Source: Amphritea sp. (GTDB taxonomy: Bacteria > Pseudomonadota > Gammaproteobacteria > Pseudomonadales > Balneatricaceae). Taken from it: a stretch of DNA of 13,069 nt. The notes beneath the pieces are model-generated. The model was not told the DNA's origin. It did not search any database and worked only from the letters and a program-made list of their open reading frames with translations. Numbering within the stretch: the stretch's first letter is position 1; each line of letters begins with the position of its first letter. Position numbers and translations under genes: made by a program. Below, one piece after another: positions 7,024 to 13,069 of the stretch. The stretch is from assembly GCA_018067325.1 (NCBI GenBank), contig JAGPUU010000332.1:1-13069 (forward strand), read 5' to 3'.

Positions 7024-8718
7024 GTGGTGGATCAATTAGCCGCCATCAGAAAACAGTTTCCTGCCCTGCATCAAAAGGTAAACAATCAACCTTTGGTGTA
7101 TCTGGATAATGCCGCAACCAGCCAAAAGCCGGAAGCGGTCATCCGTGTAGTTGAAAAGTTTTATCGCACTCAAAACGCCAATGTTCATCGGGGCGCTCAC
7201 CAGCTAAGTGAACAAGCGACCAGCGCCTTTGAAGCGGCCAGATCTACGGTTCGCAGTTTCATCAACGCGGATTCCGATGAGGAGATTATCTGGACTCGAG
7301 GCACCACTGAAGGGATCAATCTGATCGCCCAGAGCTATGCCCGCCCTCTTCTAAAGTCCGGCGATGAGATACTGCTGACAGAGTTAGAGCACCACGCCAA
7401 TATTGTGCCCTGGCAGATAGTGGCAGAACAGACCGGCGCGACCATCCGGGTTGTCCCCATCACCGATAACGGCGATCTGGACCTACCCAAATTCAGCACC
7501 CTGCTAAGCAGTAAAACCCGCATTGTCAGCCTGACGCATATTTCTAACGCATTGGGTACGATCAATCCGGTTGCAGGGCTGGTAAGACAAGCCCATGAGG
7601 CTGGCGCGATAGTGGTAATCGATGGTGCTCAGGCGGCTCCTCATCTGGAGATTGACGTTCAGCGCTTAGGCTGTGATTTCTATCTATTCTCAGGCCACAA
7701 ACTGTTTGCCCCCACCGGCATCGGCGTTCTCTATGGTCGCAAAGCATTACTGGAGGCGATGCCCCCCTGGCAAAGTGGCGGCGAGATGATCAAGCGCGTC
7801 TCTTTCAACGGCACAACCTATAACGATCTGCCGTTTAAGTTTGAAGCAGGCACCCCCAACATTAGTGGAGCCCTGGGCTTGGCCGAAGCGATCCGCTTTC
7901 TGAATAGTCTTGATCGTAAAGCACTGGCACGCCATGAACGAGCATTAATGAGCCGAGCGATAGAGCTCTGCAGTGCAATCCCTGGCTTTACCCGTATCGG
8001 CAGACCCACCGCCGGCGCCTCAATACTGTCATTTCAACTCAACAGCCACCATCAACAGGATGTTGGGTTGATGCTGGATCAACAAGGGATTGCAGTACGC
8101 ACCGGGCATCATTGCGCTATGCCACTGATGGAACGACTTGGATTACCAGGCACCATTCGAGCCTCATTCTGTTTTTATAACACCCTTGATGAAGTCGAAC
8201 TCTTTGCCAGTGCACTACAACAGATCGCAGCTGGCGGAACATTCTCCAGTAGTGAGGTTGTTTCCGATCAGGCAATATTTGATAGTTCACCCTTTGGGCG
8301 GGAGATTGATGACCAGGAAATTCTTACACGCCTGACCGCCATGGGCAGTTGGAATGACCGTTACCGTGAAATCATGTTGTTAGGAAAGAAGCTACCCGCA
8401 TTCACTGCAGCAATGAAAACTGAGCAGGACCGTATCAGTGGCTGTGAAAGCGATGCCTGGCTTAAGATAAGTCGCGACCCTCAGGGTGCTCTCTGGTTTG
8501 CAGCAGATTCCGATGCCCGGGTAATTCGCGGGCTAATCGCTCTGGTAATGGCGGCACTCAACGGCCAGCAACCCGAGAAAATACTCGCCTATAATGTTGA
8601 TCACTACTTTGATCAACTACAACTGACCCGCCACCTGAGCCCATCCAGAGGCAACGGTTTAAAAGCGATCATAGAAGCGGTTAAGAACGCAGCCAGAGAG
8701 TCTGCGAATAATAGCTAA
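7024..8718 (+). CDS. Cysteine desulfurase fused to SufE/CsdE-type sulfur acceptor
   Basis: A single 564-residue chain that joins two normally separate proteins. Residues 1-405 form a class V aminotransferase-fold, PLP-dependent cysteine desulfurase of the SufS/CsdA group. It carries FSGHKLFAPTG with the PLP lysine Lys226, RTGHHCAMPLMERLG with persulfide Cys364, and Arg379 in the substrate-binding IRASF. These numbers equal those of E. coli SufS. A short linker (about 406-425) leads to a SufE/CsdE domain (about 426-560) whose ISGCESDAWL holds the acceptor Cys474. The chain would take sulfur from cysteine, releasing alanine, and pass it from Cys364 to Cys474. Because the operon lacks sufBCD and tcdA lies nearby, a CSD-type role seems more likely than Suf assembly, though this is inference. 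Two GTG codons (7024 and 7027) are possible starts, and no strong ribosome site is seen. Confidence 0.95.
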   Translation: MVDQLAAIRKQFPALHQKVNNQPLVYLDNAATSQKPEAVIRVVEKFYRTQNANVHRGAHQLSEQATSAFEAARSTVRSFINADSDEEIIWTRGTTEGINLIAQSYARPLLKSGDEILLTELEHHANIVPWQIVAEQTGATIRVVPITDNGDLDLPKFSTLLSSKTRIVSLTHISNALGTINPVAGLVRQAHEAGAIVVIDGAQAAPHLEIDVQRLGCDFYLFSGHKLFAPTGIGVLYGRKALLEAMPPWQSGGEMIKRVSFNGTTYNDLPFKFEAGTPNISGALGLAEAIRFLNSLDRKALARHERALMSRAIELCSAIPGFTRIGRPTAGASILSFQLNSHHQQDVGLMLDQQGIAVRTGHHCAMPLMERLGLPGTIRASFCFYNTLDEVELFASALQQIAAGGTFSSSEVVSDQAIFDSSPFGREIDDQEILTRLTAMGSWNDRYREIMLLGKKLPAFTAAMKTEQDRISGCESDAWLKISRDPQGALWFAADSDARVIRGLIALVMAALNGQQPEKILAYNVDHYFDQLQLTRHLSPSRGNGLKAIIEAVKNAARESANNS

Positions 8719-8722
8719 GGGA

Positions 8723-10030
8723 TTAAAAAAGTTCTTTCTGTTCAGTTTCACTGTCGTCGTTGCTGATTAATATCAGATCACGGCCCGAATCTTTTGATCT
8801 GTACAAAGCATCGTCGGCACACTTAATTAGCCCGTCAAAACTTTGTGAATGGCAGGGAAAACCAGCCAGTCCCGCGCTGAAAGTATAATTCAGTTCTCGG
8901 CCCTCTAATGAAACCGGATTCTCTTTAATCTTATCCTTAAGCTGACTGATCAGCTTGAGTCCGCTTTCTGTATCAGTGTTAGGTAATAACAGAAAGAACT
9001 CCTCGCCTCCCCAGCGCATCAGAGAGTCGGATTTGCGCAGCGTGCGGGTCATCAGATCAACAAAGTGTGTCAGCACAGTATCGCCGACAAGGTGACCATA
9101 GTTATCGTTAACCGATTTGAAATGATCCAGATCGATCAGGCAAACGCAAAGTTGCTGTTGGTAACGCTGGGCATAGCTTAACTGCTGTTTAAAATGGATA
9201 TAACCGGCACGACGATTCAATAGCCCAGTGAGATCATCGTGACTGGCCTGCTGTCGCAGCCTGTCTTCAAGATCTTTACTATGGGTAATGTCGTGACACA
9301 TGCCTACGACACGCTCAGGTTTTCCCTCATCATCCCGCTGACACACCCGACCACGATCACGTACCCAGATATATTCCCCTGAGCGACTACCGATCTTATA
9401 CTCTGCGTTATAACTATCAGCTCTACCACTAAGGTGACCATCAAGAATCCCCAGCACACGCGCCCTGTCATCTTCATGGATCGATTCCGCCCAAGTCTCT
9501 AGAGTTGGCGCCATCTCATGGGGCAGGTAACCAAGCATCCGCTTAAGCTGGGGCGAGAAAAAAACTTCTCCGGTCGCTACATTCCAGTCCCAAAGGCCGT
9601 CTGCGGCCTCATTAAGGGCATAAGTCAGACGAGCATCCTTTGTGCGAAACTCTTCTCTTTGAGAGGTGGTAAGGTCAAGATTCCGCGCAATAGATATGAA
9701 TAACTGTCGACCTTCAAACTCAACAACACTGGTATAAACCTCAACCGGGAAGAATGTGCCATCCTGATGACAATGACGACCGATAAAGGTAAAAGTTTCA
9801 GTCTTAACGATTTCGTCTGCGATTATTCCCCAGTGCTCTTCGTTTTCAACATCATTCTGAAGCGTGACAACACTATGCTCCAATAGCTGCTCACGGGTCA
9901 TCCCCAGATCGAGCCACGCTCTGGTATTAGCATCAACAATCTGCGAACTTTGCGGTTCTATTACATAGATCGCATCACTGCAGGCGTCAAAAACAGCCTT
10001 ATAAAACCCATCCAAGAATATAGAAGACAT
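8723..10030 (-). CDS. Diguanylate cyclase with two PAS sensor domains
   Basis: Makes the second messenger cyclic di-GMP from two GTP. The 435-residue product is cytoplasmic, with no membrane helix or signal peptide. PAS domain 1 covers about residues 9-115 and PAS domain 2 (PAS_3-like, with WDWNVATGEVFFSPQLKRML) about 135-250. A GGDEF domain follows at about 260-425. The active-site motif is GGEEF at 341-345, and an inhibitory-site RxxD (RKSD, 332-335) sits five residues before it, so product inhibition is likely. It has no EAL domain. I chose the ATG at 10030. A TTG at 10045 adds five residues, and neither start has a good ribosome site. The PAS ligand (haem, flavin or other) cannot be told from the sequence. 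It is the last gene of the minus-strand group, and its stop lies four bases from that of the convergent csdAE gene. Confidence 0.93.
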   Translation of the reverse strand: MSSIFLDGFYKAVFDACSDAIYVIEPQSSQIVDANTRAWLDLGMTREQLLEHSVVTLQNDVENEEHWGIIADEIVKTETFTFIGRHCHQDGTFFPVEVYTSVVEFEGRQLFISIARNLDLTTSQREEFRTKDARLTYALNEAADGLWDWNVATGEVFFSPQLKRMLGYLPHEMAPTLETWAESIHEDDRARVLGILDGHLSGRADSYNAEYKIGSRSGEYIWVRDRGRVCQRDDEGKPERVVGMCHDITHSKDLEDRLRQQASHDDLTGLLNRRAGYIHFKQQLSYAQRYQQQLCVCLIDLDHFKSVNDNYGHLVGDTVLTHFVDLMTRTLRKSDSLMRWGGEEFFLLLPNTDTESGLKLISQLKDKIKENPVSLEGRELNYTFSAGLAGFPCHSQSFDGLIKCADDALYRSKDSGRDLILISNDDSETEQKELF

Positions 10031-10137
10031 AAAAGATGCAAACAATCCATTTGCGTTTAGATAACACCACAGAATAAACAGCTATTTGTAAAGATCAATA
10101 CTCTAGGCAGAATCTCATACCAGAATAGGTAGAAATC

Positions 10138-10947
10138 TCAATTTTTCTTAGCTGCTTTACTTTCTCGCTCTGCCCGTTCCAACATTTTTTGCAGCACCCG
10201 GGACACCGCAACAAAACCAAAAGTAGCCGTAACACAGGTGGAAGCGCCAAAACCACCACTACAGTCGAGGCGGGTATTACCATCAGTAACCGTTTTTAAC
10301 TGACAGACACTACCGTCCGGCTGGGGATAGACCAACTGTTCTGTTGAATAGACACAATCCACCGCAAACCGACGACCACTTTTACTGAAGTTGTATAATC
10401 GTCTTAACAACGAACGGGTTTTTGCGGCTAATGGGTCATGATTAGTTTTACTCAGGTCGACAATAGAGATCTGCGTCGGATCTGTTTGCCCACCCGCTCC
10501 ACCAACGGTGATGACAGGAATTTTATTGCGCTTACAGTGGGCAATCAGCGCTGCTTTTTCTTTGACGCTGTCGATACAATCGATTACATAACTGAACTGA
10601 TTACCGATTAACTCAGGGATATTATCCAAGGTGATAAAATCATCTACCGTTTCAACCCGGCACTCTGGATTTATCAACCGAATACGCTCTGCCATGACTC
10701 CCACTTTAGAGTCACCTATGGTGTCATGCATCGCATGAATCTGACGGTTGGTATTAGTAATACAGATATCATCGAGGTCGATTAGCGTAATCTGACCAAT
10801 AGCAGAACGGGCAAGCGCCTCAGCAGCCCAGGAGCCAACACCACCGATACCTACGACACAGATATTGGCTTGGCGGAAAAGCTCTACCCCATCAATCCCA
10901 TATAACCGCTGGGTTCCACCGAATCGTTGTTGAAAAGAATCAGACAT
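10138..10947 (-). CDS. tcdA: tRNA threonylcarbamoyladenosine dehydratase (TcdA/CsdL)
   Basis: An E1-like, ATP-dependent enzyme that dehydrates the t6A nucleoside at position 37 of ANN-decoding tRNAs to its cyclic form, ct6A. The 269 residues match the length of the E. coli protein (268). A Rossmann nucleotide loop, CVVGIGGVGSW, lies at residues 30-40, then LIDLDDICITNTNRQ at 55-69, VIDCIDSVKEKAAL at 121-134 and the C-terminal family segment LDCSGGFGASTCVTATFGF at 227-245. In E. coli this gene is called csdL and lies beside csdA and csdE, whose sulfur relay contacts it. Here the fused csdAE gene is the nearest partner, on the opposite strand beyond the diguanylate cyclase. The C-terminus is strongly basic (ESKAAKKN), which suits RNA contact. 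Confidence 0.95.
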   Translation of the reverse strand: MSDSFQQRFGGTQRLYGIDGVELFRQANICVVGIGGVGSWAAEALARSAIGQITLIDLDDICITNTNRQIHAMHDTIGDSKVGVMAERIRLINPECRVETVDDFITLDNIPELIGNQFSYVIDCIDSVKEKAALIAHCKRNKIPVITVGGAGGQTDPTQISIVDLSKTNHDPLAAKTRSLLRRLYNFSKSGRRFAVDCVYSTEQLVYPQPDGSVCQLKTVTDGNTRLDCSGGFGASTCVTATFGFVAVSRVLQKMLERAERESKAAKKN

Positions 10948-10962
10948 ACGTAATCAAAAACC

Positions 10963-11190
10963 CTAAAAATCGTCTTCTGTCAGTTCAGTCAGTACGACTA
11001 ACCCACAACGGTTGCATTCACCTTCGATAAAGACAATACCTTTTAACAGATACTCACTGGGGTTTTTCATCCCCAAATTAACTTCCTGACACTCATCGCA
11101 CCAGGTCTGCTCAAGAAAAGCCTGCTGCTCCTCTTCGGCTCGGGCACTAAAGTCCCGTTCGATTCGTTCGTCGGACATTACGCTACTCAT
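10963..11190 (-). CDS. Small uncharacterised protein with two CxxC motifs (zinc-ribbon-like)
   Basis: A 75-residue acidic protein. Its first half is charged and probably helical (DERIERDFSARAEEEQQAFLE). The second half has CDEC at about residues 31-34 and CNRC at about 60-63, an arrangement that would bind one zinc (or Fe-S) as a small ribbon, and it ends in LTELTEDDF. I chose the ATG at 11190, one base after the pseudouridine synthase stop. A GTG at 11217 overlapping that gene and an ATG at 11178 (MSDERIE, 71 residues) are alternatives, and no strong ribosome site separates them. tcdA follows 15 bases later. I do not know a named family with certainty. The position between two RNA-modification genes suggests, but does not show, an RNA or translation link. 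Confidence 0.7.
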   Translation of the reverse strand: MSSVMSDERIERDFSARAEEEQQAFLEQTWCDECQEVNLGMKNPSEYLLKGIVFIEGECNRCGLVVLTELTEDDF

Positions 11191-11191
11191 A

Positions 11192-11881
11192 TTAAGATGT
11201 TGGCCAGGGCTGCTCACCTGGCGGCTTCCAGCTTTCCAGCTGCTGTTTTACAGATTCTCGCTGATACAGTTCACCCACATCAGGATCACACAGATATTCA
11301 CACCGCTCTCCCTGCCAGTCAAATGCCAGAGCCCAGGCATGTAGATAGCCACGATCGACTGGCTCAGCAGACACACCATGATAACGCTCATCACCAACAA
11401 TTGCCGCACCGATACTTTTTAATGCAACACGCAGCTGATGGGTTTTACCGGTCAGGGGTTTAAGCAGGAATAATCTCAGCCCAGGCTCCACCGAGGTACT
11501 AAAAAAGCGGGTGATCGCCGGGTTATTGGTAGTCGTACTCAGTTTCCAGCTGCCGCGTCTGGCTCGTTCCATATCCCCTTTAATCAATCCCTGCTTCTTA
11601 CGTGGTTTCTGGTCTGACAACGCGAGGTAATACTTATCTACCTGGCGTTCCTGAAACTGACGAGACAGATAGGATGCCGCTTCAGCGTTACAGGCCAGAA
11701 GCAGTAGTCCCGAGGTCATTTTGTCTAGCCGGTGAACAAGATAGAGAGGGCCGCAATCAAGGTCGATTCTGATCTGTTCTAACAGACCGACATCAGACTG
11801 ATCACGATGAACAGAAATACCCGGGGCTTTATTAATAATCAGATAATCACTTGTCTGAGCAAGCAACGAATAGTCTGACAT
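11192..11881 (-). CDS. RluA-family RNA pseudouridine synthase
   Basis: Converts uridine to pseudouridine in an RNA substrate, in the cytoplasm. The 229-residue protein is a bare catalytic domain without an S4 domain. The catalytic motif YLVHRLDKMTSGLLLLA at residues 47-63 carries Asp53. DKYYLAL at about 82-88 and LTGKTHQLRVALKSIG at about 138-153 are the further RluA-family motifs. It opens with YLIINKAPGISVHR, the usual strand before the active site. The size and the HRLDKMTSG wording resemble the short RluA-like subgroup I know as TIGR01621. Its target nucleotide is not predictable. The ATG at 11881 has a modest GGAA upstream. It belongs to the minus-strand run between the RRM-like gene and the double-CxxC gene. 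Confidence 0.9.
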   Translation of the reverse strand: MSDYSLLAQTSDYLIINKAPGISVHRDQSDVGLLEQIRIDLDCGPLYLVHRLDKMTSGLLLLACNAEAASYLSRQFQERQVDKYYLALSDQKPRKKQGLIKGDMERARRGSWKLSTTTNNPAITRFFSTSVEPGLRLFLLKPLTGKTHQLRVALKSIGAAIVGDERYHGVSAEPVDRGYLHAWALAFDWQGERCEYLCDPDVGELYQRESVKQQLESWKPPGEQPWPTS

Positions 11882-11896
11882 AGTTATATTCCAGTA

Positions 11897-12133
11897 CTAG
11901 AACAAAGATATATAGGCACGCAAGGAGTGTCCATGCCAGTAAAGCCCGGTCAGACGGCGTGCAGCCCTGTGTGCTTCAACGCTACTCCCTTCAACGGTCA
12001 GAACCGCGACCGTTTGCTCCGGCAGATCACCGGGTATGATATCCAGTGCGTCAAGCTCAACATATCGCGACAGCATCTGCCGTAACTCGCTTTCGGTAAT
12101 GTCAGATGTAAAACCCGCCAAGATTATATTCAT
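11897..12133 (-). CDS. Small RRM-like (RNA recognition motif) protein
   Basis: A 78-residue protein whose order of elements fits one RNA-recognition-motif fold. Strand 1 is NIILAGF (RNP2 position), followed by helix ITESELRQMLSRYV, strand LDALDIIP, strand TVAVLTVEG (RNP1 position), helix VEAHRAARRLTG, then a closing HGHSLRAYISLF. The usual RNP1 aromatic residues are absent, so RNA binding may be weak or use other surfaces. Bacterial single-RRM proteins are less common than eukaryotic ones and few have known jobs. It lies 28 bases after hda and 15 bases before the pseudouridine synthase gene, on the same strand, so it is probably co-transcribed with both. No strong ribosome site precedes the ATG. 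Confidence 0.7.
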   Translation of the reverse strand: MNIILAGFTSDITESELRQMLSRYVELDALDIIPGDLPEQTVAVLTVEGSSVEAHRAARRLTGLYWHGHSLRAYISLF

Positions 12134-12161
12134 AGTCAGCCGTTTGAAATACGTAGGGAAA

Positions 12162-12866
12162 TTAAAGCCCCAGAACCTGCTTCACAAAAGGAATAGTCAC
12201 TTTGCGCTTGGCACTTAGAGAAGCTGAATCAAGTTTATCTAACAGATCAAACAGGTCGGCCATACTGCGGCTAGCCCTGTGTATCAGAAACCGGGCTACT
12301 TCTTCACTGATAGTAAAGCCGCGGGCCTGGGCTCTTATTTGAAGGGCATGAACTTTACCTTCGTCATCCAGATTATGAACCTGAAATACCATTCCCCAGC
12401 TTAACCGGGAGGCCAGATCAAGTAGATTAAGACCCAATTGGCGAGGCGCACGATCGGACGCCACTAACAATCGGTTATTCTCGGCCCGGATACGGTTAAA
12501 GAAATGAAACACGCCCTCTTCCCAGAGTTTGTTACCGACTATCGTCTGCATATTATCGAGACAGACCAGATCCAGATGCTCCATGCCATCAAGCACACCA
12601 GGACCCATATCAATCAGTTCGTCCAACGGCAGATACACCGCTGTTCGACCGGCAGGGTCAGATGCATGACAGACTGCCTGTAGCAGATGAGAGCAACCAC
12701 TATCGTGATTACCCCAAATATAGAGGAACTGCTCCCCCTCTCCATGGGCCGCTTGGTCCAGAGTGTTGCACAGCAATTCATTCCCCTGACTGAGGAAGTT
12801 TTCAAATCGGGCATCATCCCGCAGAGTGATACCCAGGGGGATTTGAAAAGGTTCTGGACTACTCAT
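12162..12866 (-). CDS. hda: DnaA regulatory inactivator Hda
   Basis: A AAA+ protein that, bound to the replicative sliding clamp, makes DnaA hydrolyse ATP and so prevents re-initiation of replication. The 234 residues match E. coli Hda in length. FQIPLGITLRDD at residues 7-18 is the N-terminal clamp-binding segment in the form I know from pseudomonads. The Walker A region, at about 52-60, reads GNHDSGCSH. Walker B is LVCLDN (100-105), with CLDN resembling the CIDN of E. coli. LASRLSWGMVFQV (151-163) is box VII with the arginine finger, and ASRSMADLFDLLDKLD is the sensor 2 helix. The C-terminus KRKVTIPFVKQVLGL is typical. The Walker A lysine position is Cys58, where E. coli Hda has Arg. The gene opens the minus-strand group, after the transporter. 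Confidence 0.95.
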   Translation of the reverse strand: MSSPEPFQIPLGITLRDDARFENFLSQGNELLCNTLDQAAHGEGEQFLYIWGNHDSGCSHLLQAVCHASDPAGRTAVYLPLDELIDMGPGVLDGMEHLDLVCLDNMQTIVGNKLWEEGVFHFFNRIRAENNRLLVASDRAPRQLGLNLLDLASRLSWGMVFQVHNLDDEGKVHALQIRAQARGFTISEEVARFLIHRASRSMADLFDLLDKLDSASLSAKRKVTIPFVKQVLGL

Positions 12867-12892
12867 TTCTTATCAGTACTTGTTGTCGCCTG

Positions 12893-12906
12893 AGGGCGGT
12901 TGCCCT
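12893..12906 (-). other. Short hairpin in the hda leader
   Basis: AGGGC (12893-12897) and GCCCT (12902-12906) form a five-base-pair stem with a four-base loop, 27 bases before the hda ATG on the minus strand. It lacks a T run, so it is a poor terminator for the upstream transporter gene and might instead shape the hda leader. The AT-rich stretch at 12907-12960 carries several TATAAA-like words that could be -10 boxes for hda, but no convincing -35 partner. Confidence 0.25.
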
Positions 12907-12961
12907 GGGCCTTATAACCCAACTATTTATAAAATATCTGCATAAAATCTCTGCAGCCTGC

Positions 12962-13069
12962 TCAGCAATCGTACAATTTACTGCTCTTATATCCCCGATG
13001 CAGATGACGAAGGAGCACCATAATAACGGCAGCAACGGGAAGTGCAATCAAAATTCCAACAAAACCAAA
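12962..13069 (-). CDS. C-terminal end of an AI-2E/PerM-family membrane transporter (partial)
   Basis: Reading the minus strand from the window edge gives 35 residues, beginning FGFVGILIALPVAAVIMVLL and ending in RHLHRGYKSSKLYDC before a TGA at 12964-12962. A final hydrophobic helix with GF-hGhhhA-PVAAVI, followed by a short basic tail, is the closing pattern of the AI-2E family (PerM/UPF0118) of polytopic inner-membrane proteins. Next to hda it also fits the order I recall for pseudomonads. Most of the gene lies beyond the window, so function (export of small molecules or sodium-coupled exchange in studied members) cannot be judged. Confidence 0.75.
   Translation of the reverse strand, partial: FGFVGILIALPVAAVIMVLLRHLHRGYKSSKLYDC

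Noticed and set aside
12859..13047. 62-codon minus-strand frame upstream of hda
   Set aside because: A different frame of the same strand (12962-13069) gives a convincing AI-2E transporter C-terminus, and this frame runs through the hda leader without a known motif.

Overview
The window looks like chromosomal DNA of a marine-type gammaproteobacterium, probably near Oceanospirillaceae/Pseudomonadales. The reasons are roughly 50% GC, closely E. coli/Pseudomonas-like ProS, Hda, WrbA and CsdA sequences, and a gene order (proS, acylphosphatase, yihY, arsC-like, wrbA, DUF2069, hda, AI-2E transporter) that I recall from pseudomonads. It is dense core-type DNA. I see no mobile element, CRISPR array, rRNA or tRNA, and no gene-free stretch over 300 bases.

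Left part (1-3948, + strand). The 3' end of an unrecognised gene is followed by proS (prolyl-tRNA synthetase), with a plausible promoter in front and a strong intrinsic terminator behind. Next comes an orphan PhnD-like substrate-binding-fold protein without a signal peptide. An AT-rich spacer with a 12-base direct repeat then leads to an IsdG-like monooxygenase and a secreted lytic transglycosylase.

Centre (3989-8718). Acylphosphatase and a YihY/BrkB membrane protein form a coupled minus-strand pair. They are divergent, across a 115-121 base promoter region, from a tight plus-strand operon: arsC-like, wrbA, a DUF2069 membrane protein, and a single-chain fusion of a cysteine desulfurase (CsdA/SufS type) with its sulfur acceptor (CsdE/SufE type). 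Stops abut GTG starts twice in this operon.

Right part (8723-13069, all - strand). In transcription order: the end of an AI-2E/PerM-family transporter, hda (regulator of DnaA), a small RRM-like protein, an RluA-family pseudouridine synthase, a small double-CxxC protein, tcdA (tRNA ct6A dehydratase), and a PAS-PAS-GGDEF diguanylate cyclase. The cyclase ends four bases from the end of the convergent csdAE fusion.

The main link between the parts is sulfur and tRNA. In E. coli csdA, csdE and tcdA (csdL) are neighbours and their products cooperate. Here csdA and csdE are one gene, and tcdA lies about 1.4 kb away on the opposite strand beyond the diguanylate cyclase. TcdA, the pseudouridine synthase and the RRM-like protein make the minus-strand group look RNA-oriented. 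I found no clearly new defence or mobile system. The points most worth a second look are the CsdAE fusion, the IsdG-like enzyme with its repeat-bearing leader, the orphan binding protein and the two small uncharacterised proteins.
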